From assembly GCA_963931925.1 (NCBI GenBank), contig OZ007570.1, positions 51,853,372 to 51,917,371 of the forward strand: DNA of 64,000 nt. Reading direction: 5' to 3'. Origin of the DNA: Onchidella celtica (taxonomy: Eukaryota; Mollusca; Gastropoda; Systellommatophora; Onchidiidae). Position numbers and translations under genes: made by a program. Below the pieces are notes generated by a model. It saw only the letters and a list, made by a program, of their open reading frames with translations, did no database searches and was not told the origin of the DNA. This document shows, piece by piece, positions 1 to 9,525 of this stretch. Each line of letters opens with the position of its first letter. The stretch's first letter is position 1.

Positions 1-1022
1 AAGTGTCTTCTCCCTCCCCCTCCCTCCCCCCCCCCCCACACACACACACAAACCGGCTTTTCTCCAAGTGTCTCCCCCCCTCCCCCCTCACACACACACA
101 CACAAACCGGCTTTTCTCCAAGTGTCTCTCCCCCCTCCCCCACACACACACACAAACCGGATTTTCTCCAAGTGTCTCCCCCTCCCCCCCCCACACACAC
201 ACACAAACTGGCTTTTCTCCAAGTGTTTCCCCCTCCCCCACACACACACACACACACACACACAAACCGGCTTTTCTCCAAGTGTCTTCCCCCTCCCCCA
301 CACACACACACACACACACACAAACCGGCTTTTCTCCAAGTGTCTTCCCCCTCCCCCCCACACACACACACACACACACACACCCGTCTTTTCTCCAAGT
401 GTCTTCCCCCTCCCCCCCCCCACACACACACACACACAAACCGGCTTTTCTCCAAGTGTCTTCCCAATCCCCCACACACACACACACACACAAACCGGCT
501 TTTCTCCAAGTGTCTTCCCCCTCCCCCCCCCCCCCACACACACACACACAAACCGGCTTTTCTCCAAGTGTCTTCCCCCCCCCCCCCACACACACACACA
601 CATAAACCAGCTTTTCTCCAAGTGTCTCCCCCCCCTCCCCCCCCCCCCCCCCACACACAAACCAGCTTTTCTCCAAGTGTCTCCCCCCCTCCCCCCCCCC
701 CACACACACACACAAACCAGCTTTTCTCTAAGTGTCTTCCCCGCCCTCCCCCCCCCCCCCACACACACACACAAACCAGCTTTTCTCCAAGTGTCTCCCC
801 CCCTCCCCCACACACCCACACACACAAACCAGCTTTTCTCCAAGTGTCTCCCCCCCCCCCTCACACACACACACACAAACCAGCTTTTCTCCAAGTGTCT
901 CCCCCCCCCCTCCCCCACACACACACACAAACTGGCTTTTCTCCAAGCGTCTCCCCCCCCCTCCCCCACACATACACAAACCGGCTTTTCTCCAAGTGTC
1001 TCCCCCCCCCCCCTCCCCCCTC
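1..1022. repeat. CA/pyrimidine minisatellite, about 18 units, open at left edge
   Basis: Each unit of roughly 50-60 bp has a conserved core, GGCTTTTCTCCAAGTGTC, then a C-rich tract of variable length, then a (CA)n tract of variable length, then AAACC. About 18 cores can be counted. Length variation lies almost entirely in the C and CA tracts, so this is a minisatellite with two embedded microsatellites. An early group of units has CCGG before the core and most later units have CCAG, so there is some block structure. The array begins mid-unit at base 1 and continues outside the window. Several frames on both strands are open through it. These are His-Thr-Pro or Cys-Val-Gly rich translations of the repeat and not proteins. 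Confidence 0.95.
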
Positions 1023-1178
1023 CTCACTCATCCCCAACCTTTGTTGTTGTTGTTTACTTTCTGCAAAGACGGCGCTAAACGTCAGAAAAGGAAAATACTG
1101 AATTTCTCCCTAGACCAAAGTAATAAGAATCAAACATAATTCCACAAATCTTGAGTATAACTTGATATAATAGAACTA

Positions 1179-1301
1179 ATGGATGGAAGAATGGGTGGGC
1201 GCATGGATGGATGGATAGATGGATGGATGGATGGATGGATGGATGGGTGGATGGATGGATGGATGGATGGATGGACGGACAAATTGACAGATGGATGGAT
1301 A
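1179..1301. repeat. (ATGG)n microsatellite
   Basis: GGAT/ATGG tetranucleotide repeat, slightly interrupted by ATAG, GTGG and ACGG variants. Confidence 0.9.
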
Positions 1302-1671
1302 TTATGTTTGAGTGACTGATGAGCATGTGATTGAGTGATTGAGTCAGTGAGTCCCTTTAGAAGTGAGTGGGTGAACGTGCGGGTACGTCACGTGAATGTG
1401 TGAAAACTGGTATGGTCGTGAGTGAATGAGCGAACGCATAGACAAGTGTGGAGTGTGGGGAAAAAGTGAATAAATCGGTGAGTAAGAGCAAAGCTGGCTC
1501 CATGGTGCTTTAGCAGTTAGCTCGCGTGCCCGTCTGTCAGAATGTGCGTGTTCACGCATTTGTAAGTCTGAAAATGAAAGAGAGAATGAGTAAGCTGAAC
1601 TTCCCTTCACCCTTCCTCTCCTTATCCTCCACTATCCACTTTTTTTTTTAGAGGAAGAAAGAGAAGGGAGG

Positions 1672-1672
<1 letters not shown>
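1302..1672. other. no gene seen
   Basis: Unique sequence with loosely repeated GTGAGTGA-like words, possibly decayed tetranucleotide repeat. No coding signal was recognised. Confidence 0.5.

Positions 1673-1752
<80 letters not shown>
1673..1752. repeat. (GA)n microsatellite
   Basis: Uninterrupted GA dinucleotide run of about 40 units. It is the complement of the CT arrays found later in the window. Confidence 0.95.
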
Positions 1753-1756
<4 letters not shown>

Positions 1757-1898
1757 AGAGGGGGGGGGGAAGAATGAGAGAAGAGGGAAGAGAGAAAATG
1801 AGAAAGGGAGGAACAGACAGATAGATAGATAGACAGACTGACAGACAGGAGGACAGACAGGAAGGCTGGCGGGCAGACAGACGAACAGATAAAGAATC

Positions 1899-1973
<75 letters not shown>

Positions 1974-1988
1974 ACCAAAGAAAGAAAG
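1753..1988. repeat. purine-rich compound microsatellite: GACA/GATA then (AAAG)n
   Basis: A poly-G tract and GA-rich sequence lead into GATA and GACA repeats near 1813-1890, then a long (AAAG)n run from about 1900 to 1988 with one interruption near 1975. Confidence 0.9.
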
Positions 1989-2524
1989 AGCTCAACCCCG
2001 CTGTGAGTGTGAGCCGGCGAGAAAATGAATAAAGGCAAAGCAAAGAGAAGCAGACAACATTATAAACAGCAGCGGGTGGCGGTTTCCATCAATACAAAAG
2101 CTGATAGGAATATTTAGCAAGTGTACAATGATTACATTTCCGGGGAGACAGTCAGGAAGTATGCGCTGATTCATGCCTGGAGGTCTTCTCCCGACGGGGT
2201 TCTAAATATACCACAGAGGTAGGGAGTACTTTCCGATTGCTCTTGTACTGTACACAAGTTAGAACTGGCACGCGCGGATAAACAGTTATTAGTTTTGAAC
2301 TAGTTTGAAGAGCCATCTCAGGTGAGGATTTAAAGCTTTAAAACATTCACTAGCATGTAGTGGGAGAGAATAAGATAGACTGAGAGACAGATATTGTTGA
2401 GCATGTGGGCTGAAAAGAGAAAGTACAGGCATGAAATCAGTCTGGTAAGAAGGCATGCAAAATGGTAGGCATCGGCGTCTTAGTACGGAGGCTAGCAAAC
2501 CATGAATGGGCAAAATGGTAGAAG
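1989..2524. other. no gene seen
   Basis: Unique sequence between repeat tracts. No domain, splice pattern or transposon end was recognised. Confidence 0.5.
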
Positions 2525-2727
2525 GAGACAGACACTGACAGAAGGACAGACAGACTGACAGACAGACAGAAGGACGGACGGACGAACGGGCGGACAGACA
2601 GACAGACGGACAGATGGATGGGCGGAAGGGCGGGTGGGCAGACAGACAGACAGACAGACGGACGGACAGGCAGGCAGGCAGGCAGGCAGATAGGCGAACG
2701 GACAGACAGACAGACAGACAGACAGAT
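2525..2727. repeat. (ACAG)n and variants (GACG, GGCA)
   Basis: ACAG tetranucleotide array with blocks converted to GACG/GACGG and GGCA. This is a degenerating array of related tetranucleotides. Confidence 0.9.
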
Positions 2728-4851
2728 TAGAGACCTGTGGTCCTTGCCGCAGCCGCCCTACCCAAATGACTGTGTTTTTATTGTGGGTGATGATGTAATG
2801 TTATAATGGCAGTTCTCTCACCCATTACTTTCCTCTCCTTGTACTATATTTATTTCCCCAGTTTTATATCCCCTTACACCATCCACATTAATTTTGCATT
2901 TTACCTAGTGCTACCAAAGACACAGTGCTACCAGCGCCTCTCCCCAACTTCCACGTCTCCTCGACATTTTCTTTTCAGCGATCTCCGATCGTACTTTTTT
3001 GGTTTTCAACTGTTTCCTGGCACTGTTTTCTATGCTTTTCCTTCCTTGCTGTTCTTTTTGTCATCATCTATTCTGTGCATTCCTAATTTTTTTTTAAAAA
3101 TATTCTATCCTATAATATTTTCACTGCGATATTTCAAAATATGATAAAAAGACTTGGGGCTACTACCATACAGTGACGGCCGTGATGCGCTCCGAGAACC
3201 CCAGTTTGGAACCTGCAGACATAAAGTACTGGCATTTTGCTACACGCTTTACAATTATTTTGTTGGTTTGATTATTTTATTTGTTTAATTTTCTTTCCTG
3301 TTGCTTTTTTTCTTTTTCTCGAAGAATGTTAATAAACGGAAAGCTTGGTTTGCCTTCCCCTTTCCTTTGCATTGATCTGTATCGTTTCTGCATTGTTCCT
3401 TAGGCGTGGCTTTGCCACATATATATTTTTTTTCTTTTTTGCCACATTTTGACTTCGATATTTCAAGCTGCAATCTATACTGAGATCATTTTGCACACTC
3501 CCCAGGTTTCTCAGTACCATGTGACCTCTGGATTACCGCCGTGATAAAAGGGCATGTATTGAGTGTAAAACCAATCCCAGGGCCAAGATTGAGCGAGGTA
3601 TATTATATATACCATACCGCCTCAAAAACAGGCTGCAAACTGTCTTATTGAAATGGTCATTGATTGTGGTCGCTGCTTGGCCTTGGACAAACCCATGCTC
3701 TCCACTGATCAAGGCGGCCCAATGTTATCATTCCCATCAGTAATGACGACTGGCCAACATGCGAGAGAAACGGCCCATAGTTTGGCTGCTAGAAAGATTT
3801 CTCAAAGGGTACTGACCCCAGCAACACTTGCCTGTAATGACGTCACCCAGGCTGTACCGCAAGAACTTTGGCTACCCTATTACCGTGGTTAAACAAAAAA
3901 TGTCAAACCTCTGGAACTAAAAAAAAGCGTGCAACAAGAAAATTTAGGTTTCTTAAATTCATTAGTACACCTTTTTTAAATGCACATAGTCAAACTGCAA
4001 TACGGCATGAGGAAAGACAGTTATGGTAAGCAAATGATAAAACAAACGGGTTACATAGCGTGCATTATAGACTGTTTTATACTAAATAATATCCAAAAAT
4101 TAAATAAAAACAGGAATAACGAGAATCTAAGATTAATGGCTGTCCACATGCCAGAATTTGGAGCCAGTGCCGAAAATCTTTTTTTTTTCCTTTGATAGCT
4201 CTTCCCATCTTTCCCGTCTTCCAGCTTTCCACTTGAAAAGTTCGTTTGTGACCAAAAGAGAAAAAAATATTCCTACGAGTTTAATCATGACCTGCGTATT
4301 CTTCCGATGCCTATCTTGAAAGCATTCTCAGTCTGAACATTTGAAAAGCGTGCTATCTCGGAATACAATCTGAAAGGAGGATGTGAGACTGTGTGTATCC
4401 CTGTATGTTGGCCAACCCGTTGCGTAGTTTTTTTTTTAAACCTTCTTGCGCCGTCGCTTCTCCTCGATGCCGATCAATAACTGAACACCGGGCCGATCTG
4501 AGATCGATCATGTCGATGAATATGTTATTATAAAGGGAAAATCGATCCGCTGGAATGCGACAGTCACGGCACGCTAGCGACAGTGAGTTCTGTTGCGTAA
4601 CTTTGGAATGGAGTTTGAGTTTCTTCTTCGGTCGCTTTCGTTGGTTTCTTGTCGCTGTTGTTTTTATAAGCCGCCGGGGGAAAACTGTTTTACATAGCTC
4701 TTAGGAAGTGGCTTCGAGTGTTTGCATGGTCTTGTAACTGTCTTTCACTATTATCGTAGTTCAACTGACAAAGTGACGGAGATCAACATTCTTGCACTCT
4801 TGTTCGTCCATTAAATCAGCCTGTTCAATCATCCTCTTCACATTCATTGAT
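2728..4851. other. unique, AT-rich stretch without a recognised gene
   Basis: Open frames here are short and low in complexity. One of 112 codons at 2806-3144 is rich in Phe, Ser and Tyr, as expected from T-rich DNA. I see no transposon ends or RNA genes. Confidence 0.5.
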
Positions 4852-5261
4852 TGTTCAAGTTTAGGGAAGTCTGACCCGTTCACTGGAACATTCAAACAAA
4901 TACTATGTCAGGGGTGAACGCACTCACCATTCAATGAGAGAAGGGAGTTTTTATGCCTGTCTGGACCAAGCCCAGTTCCTAGCATGTCTAAGTAATTCCA
5001 TACAAAAGAATCATATAAATACTATTACTACCACTACTACTACTACTACTACTACTGCTAATATTAATAATATTAATAATAATAATAATAATAGTAACAA
5101 AAACCTTGAAAAAGAATTCTCATTTTACGGTCTTGTTTCTATTCTCTAATATCACAATAACACTGACTTTTGTTGTTCGTTCAATATCAGGAGAGTCTGG
5201 TTCATTCACACGAAGGTTGACATACAAGTTCCCGGTGTGTACGCCATCATCATTCAATGAA
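4852..5261 (+). repeat. diverged direct repeat pair (4852-4938 and 5174-5261)
   Basis: Two copies of about 87 bp share the order TTCAA, AGTCTG, TTCA(C/T), then a final CATTCAATGA. They are about 320 bp apart and flank a triplet microsatellite. The similarity is partial, so they could be decayed copies of one short element. Confidence 0.4.
5026..5095. repeat. (ACT)n / (AAT)n trinucleotide repeat
   Basis: A run of ACT triplets changes into a run of AAT triplets. Confidence 0.9.
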
Positions 5262-6100
5262 CTTTAACTACATTTATACGGTACTTGACTGTAATATACG
5301 GTAAGCAGCATACCTGCATAAACCACACATATTACAACTCCATTGTCTATGCCAATTCTACAAAACACAGAGCCTTAACTTAAAAAAACAAAAATCATAT
5401 TTTGATGTTATTCTTGTCTGCTCCCCATATAACAACGCTGACTTCCACCCCTGCCCTTCAAGCAATACGAAACACCGATGCCTCTTCATCATACAGATTG
5501 GTAGACGCAAGAAAGAGACTACAAGGAAAGAGATATTGTTTTTTTTTGGGGGGGGGGGGGGAGAGGAGGAAATGCTTAAACAGCTTTAACCCTCTGGTGA
5601 GCAGAGAGACATTGCCCTATTCAAAACTCTGACAAATACAGAACTAAATTTAAACTGGTCAAATAAATTCAAGGACATTTAATGTTTTATCAAGGAATAT
5701 TGTCTATGCCATATAGATGTACAGATGGACATGTGGGTTCTTCTGACCTAAAACCTCCCTTGCCGTACGTGGTTGAGAAAAGAAATTTTCAGGATGGATA
5801 GAGTTCGTTGCAAGCTGAGTTTTGGTACAGAAAACATTTCACTTGATATGTTTCTTTTGATTTTTATGTAGTTGAATCATCTCGGCGAGTGAAGGATGGC
5901 TGTCAACACTTTAAGCCGCCAAACCATTATCCTACGGCGTATTGACCAATTGATGTCCTACCTACATACACACAGTAGAAGAGTGAATCAGAATTGCTGC
6001 CAGGTTTTTCAGTACTTCAGTTGTTAGTAAATTAGAAAAGTGTTCCAAATGATACTATGGAAGTGCCTCAGTGGAGACAGCCGCAACAATGAATTGAAAG
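5262..6100. other. no gene seen; poly-G tract at 5548-5561
   Basis: Unique AT-rich sequence with a T8-G14 junction near 5540-5561. TTAACCCTCT at 5586-5595 resembles a piggyBac-type terminus but has no visible partner. Confidence 0.5.
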
Positions 6101-6170
6101 GTATTCCAAAAATAGAGCACTGGGCATCAGATAACATCTGTTTCAAATACAGAGCACTAGGCATTAGATG
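6101..6170 (+). repeat. two-unit dispersed motif, copy 1
   Basis: Two tandem units start at 6104 and 6142. Each reads TTC(C)AAA-TA-AGAGCACT-GGCAT-AGAT. The same two-unit arrangement recurs near 27608, 55891 and 63588. Confidence 0.6.
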
Positions 6171-7561
6171 GTTAAGCTCTTGAACTTGTCCCTCCAGTTG
6201 TCCAGTCAAGTTGTGGCAAGCCAGTGATCCAGCGGTCCAGAGTCTGCTCCCCACAGATAAGCTTTGCTCAAACTCCGGGCCCACAAACAGGGAGTGCCCC
6301 GCGAGATCGGGGCGCGTGCACGTGCAGATTCCTCTGGGATAAGCCGTGGTCACATCATGTCCAAGCCCCCTGGACAGACATGTCTCTCATGCATCTTTGC
6401 CTGGGCAGGGCTTTCCTGGAAGATTCAGATGTCCAAATACTGTCGCTCTCACACTGAGATGCTCGGTCACCTACCACCAACACATGGTGGTTTTCGGATA
6501 AAATGCAAAATGGACAACACAGCGACTCTGTTGGTAAATGTGCATTTCTATCATACAAAAATACAACAAAACCCCCTTCTGCCCAATTGGCTCGAAATCT
6601 GCGGAACGGATCATTCTGAAATTTGGAATGGAGAAGTGAAATATGGCTGAGGACCATAATTATGTGAAAATACAATAAGGCGCCATTCAGAAATAATCCG
6701 CAAAAATGCGCAAACCATTGAACTCTTAGATCATGAGTGAGTTTAGGCGACGTGTTACGTACGGGACTGACCGGGGCACCACGACTTGTACTAAGTTGTA
6801 CTTGCAGTGAACAGTGAATAAAGTACTGGGTGCCTACCGGATTGCCATTGTAGATTTATTATCTTCGCATTCTGTTCTGCTGTGTAATTTTTCACATTGT
6901 AAACCATTGAACCCCCGTTCATGTGAATGGGTTACAGTACTAGTTTTATAACACAAACGCAATGACCTGTTTGAATTTACAGGAAACACCACTGCTGTTT
7001 GCCACTCCACTGTCACTCTCAGGAGAGCTGTGTGGATGCACGGAAATGTTTTACCTTATGAAATCAACTATATCGTCCACATCTGTGAAGCACACCTGCG
7101 TCAGTCGTTTGCAATCCCAGCCCATTCCCCTCTTTATATTTAGTGCGTCACAAGATTCTATCTCAAATGTATGTGGCCCTCTTGCTTGTATATATTTACT
7201 ATATGTGTGTATGTGTGTGTGCGAGAAAGAAATGGAGGGGCAGAGACAGAGAGAGGGGAGGGTGAGAGAGAGGAAAAATATAATTATCTAAGCAAGTCAA
7301 TTTTCCAAAAAGCCTTCCTGGTCCAAAAATGGCTGCCCTAAATTTCGATGAAGTGTTTCTATTTTAAGGCCCCGCGATGGAATAAAATGCTGGAAGACTG
7401 TGGGTCAATATGCTTAAAACCCTACAGTGTCACACATGTCAACAATGCGTAAACTTTGATTGATACGCAATTTGTAGGCCCAGGGGACATAATTCCACTG
7501 TCAATTCCGTTAATTTCTCAGGAAGTTTTTTTTTTTTTTTTAAGAACTGGCCACATTGGCC
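6171..7561. other. no gene seen; one short dispersed repeat (6898-6945)
   Basis: Mostly unique. The segment 6898-6945 contains TTGAACCCCCGTTCAT followed by an ACTAGT word. It matches, in reverse complement, the sequence just downstream of the retroelement-like fragment at 28158-28382. A 109-codon frame at 6024-6353 and others nearby carry no recognisable domain. Confidence 0.5.
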
Positions 7562-7813
7562 ACAGTGCTTCTTCTTCTTCTTCTTTCGTTCACCAATCTA
7601 AATCTGCAGATTTGTTCTTTTAAGAAAATCTACGGTTTTCTGCAGTTCTGGCAGAGCACTATAGAGTTTGACATTAAGGTCGGTGGGTTTGAGCCAATAT
7701 GTTTCTCGTAGTGCTGAGAAGAATGTGCAGTTGTGCAATATATGCTGTGTGTTTTGAGGAGACTGGCCGCACTCACATATTATTATGGCAGAGGTTCCTA
7801 TTTTAAACCGCAC
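7562..7813 (-). mobile_element. 3' end of a LINE (jockey/I-type C-terminus)
   Basis: On the minus strand a 71-residue open segment (7598-7813) begins RFKIGTSA and continues with ICECGQSPQNTQHILHNC, then a Trp and a final TVDFLKRTNLQI. This order (C-x-CG-x-pQ-t-HiL-x-x-C, then T-x-x-F-x-x-x-T-x-L-x-I) is typical of the C-terminus of many invertebrate LINE ORF2 proteins that carry RNase H. After the stop codon there is a short 3' end made of AAG/GAA triplets (7568-7587), a common LINE tail. Homology is lost upstream of residue 1, so this is a severely 5'-truncated, dead copy. The assignment rests on family knowledge and not on a search. Confidence 0.6.
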
Positions 7814-8190
7814 AGTGCTAATTTTAAAGCCGGTGAAGGTTAAGCTTAGGACAACGGCTAAGTTTAGATTTAGCTTGCTGGCTACGATAAGCTTACCTCA
7901 GCACCGCAGGAAAATTGGTCACAAATAAACTATGTGTGACTATTTTAGCCCACTGGCCTCAATAAAATGTCTCAACATTTAAAACGAAGAATGCTCAACA
8001 TTTCTTCTCACAAGTTTGTCTTTGTTCCTGCTATAACAAACATAGAAACGTGTGAGAAGAGAGAAATGGAGAGAAGTTTCAATTCCGAAGTGCTCCGAAA
8101 ACGACAGTTCTGACGTATGCATGGACAAAATTATGAAGAGATATCCGACCCTCATAATGTGCTTTATTCATATAACTATACAAATTTACT
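7814..8190. other. no gene seen
   Basis: Spacer between the two LINE fragments. It is unique and AT-rich, and leads into a short (CT)n run at 8191-8210. Confidence 0.5.
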
Positions 8191-8211
8191 CTCTCTCTCT
8201 CTCTCTCTCTT

Positions 8212-9381
8212 AACGGCAGTGTTTCAGAGCCCTTTGCTGTCACAAATGGGGTAAAACAGGGTTGTGTCTTAGCCCCAACTCTGTTCAGCATCATGTTCTC
8301 TGCAATGCTACAAGAAGCCTTTAGCTCTCCTCCTCAAGGGGTAAGCATCAAGTACCGAACTGATGGCAGTCTATTCAACCTCAGGAGACTTCAGGCAAAA
8401 ACCAAAACCAAAAGTACTCAAGTCTGTGACCTACTATTTGCTGATGATTGTGCACTTCTGGCACACGATGAGGATAGCATGCAAAACTGTGTTGATAAGT
8501 TCTCTAGTGCCTGTGACAACTTTGGCCTCACAATAAGCACAAAGAAGACGGAAGTGCTCCATCAGCCTACTCCAGACGACAAGTATCCTGTGACCCCAAA
8601 TATCAAAGTCCATGACAGTCTTCTGAAGGTGTCGGAGAACTTCACCTATCTTGGCAGCACACTGTCTTCCGCGGCTCGTGTTGATACTGAAATTCTCTCA
8701 AGAATCAACAAAGCCAGCTCTGCATTTGGCAGGCTTCGAAAGAGAGTATGGGATGTCGCCGGCATTCGCACAGACACTAAGCTGAAAGTGTACAATGCTG
8801 TGGTCCTTCCCACCCTACTCTATGGGGCTGAAACCTGGACAGTGTACCAATCGCATGCCAGAAAGCTAAATCACTTTCATCTGGCCTGCCTTAGAAAGAT
8901 CCTAAGGATCAAATGGCAGGATAAAATTCCAGACACTGAGGTCCTCAATCGTGCCAAGGAATTGAGCATCTTCTGCCACCTGAAAAAAATTCAGCTACGT
9001 TGGGCAGGACATGTTGTCAGAATGCCCGACTCCAGACTCCCTAAGCAAATCTTCTTCTCTGAGCTCTCCAATGGAACGAGGAATGTTGGGGCCCCAAAGA
9101 GACGTTACAAAGACACTCTCAAGCAATCACTGAAGGCCTTTGCCATTGATGTGAGTGAGTGGGAAAAGCTCTCGCTTGATCGTGCAAATTGGAGGGCGGC
9201 CCTTACCAGAGGCAGCAAAGCATGGGAAGCTGACAGAGTCCAGCAGGCTATCAAAAAAAGAGAACGGCGCAAGAAAAGGCCCAGTGGTACTGAACCAACG
9301 GAGCACTCTTGTCATTTATGCGGAAGGGTCTGCAGGGCAAAAATAGGACTTATCAGTCACATGAGAAGCCATAAGTCATGA
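8212..9381 (+). CDS. LINE reverse transcriptase, 5'-truncated, C-terminal C2H2 finger
   Basis: The frame is open for 390 codons from 8212, just after a (CT)n run, although the first Met is at 8293. Codons before that Met still read as reverse transcriptase, with VTNGVKQGCVLAPTLFSIMF at 8239-8298, which is the palm motif with the G-x-x-QG-C pattern. Numbered from Met 8293, the catalytic motif LLFADDCALL has FADD at residues 49-52 (8437-8448). The thumb region follows, with YLGSTLSS and LLYGAETWTV, then a basic linker. The end is a canonical C2H2 finger (C340, C343, H356, H360; 9310-9372). The fingers domain and the endonuclease are absent. The protein would copy element RNA into DNA at the target site if complete. 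There is no stop or frameshift, so this is a young or recently inserted copy. I do not assign a clade. Confidence 0.85.
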   Translation, partial: NGSVSEPFAVTNGVKQGCVLAPTLFSIMFSAMLQEAFSSPPQGVSIKYRTDGSLFNLRRLQAKTKTKSTQVCDLLFADDCALLAHDEDSMQNCVDKFSSACDNFGLTISTKKTEVLHQPTPDDKYPVTPNIKVHDSLLKVSENFTYLGSTLSSAARVDTEILSRINKASSAFGRLRKRVWDVAGIRTDTKLKVYNAVVLPTLLYGAETWTVYQSHARKLNHFHLACLRKILRIKWQDKIPDTEVLNRAKELSIFCHLKKIQLRWAGHVVRMPDSRLPKQIFFSELSNGTRNVGAPKRRYKDTLKQSLKAFAIDVSEWEKLSLDRANWRAALTRGSKAWEADRVQQAIKKRERRKKRPSGTEPTEHSCHLCGRVCRAKIGLISHMRSHKS

Positions 9382-9525
9382 AAGAACAGTCTTTCCATTC
9401 TGTCCTCTGTGTCCTTTAGTTCTCTTTATTGTCCATGTGTTGAAATTCTCAACAATTTCTGTTCTTTATTCCTCTGGTGTCGTTAAGGTCATCATCATAC
9501 CTGATGGACGAACTATTATACAAGC
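8212..9525 (+). mobile_element. truncated non-LTR retrotransposon (LINE)
   Basis: The element comprises the reverse-transcriptase ORF plus a 3' UTR of about 140 bp. The UTR ends near a GGTCATCATCATACC...GGACGAAC block that resembles 3' ends I recall from related LINEs. There is no poly-A tail. The 5' boundary at the CT microsatellite is abrupt, as expected from incomplete reverse transcription or later replacement. I could not find a target-site duplication, so the 3' limit is approximate. Confidence 0.65.
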
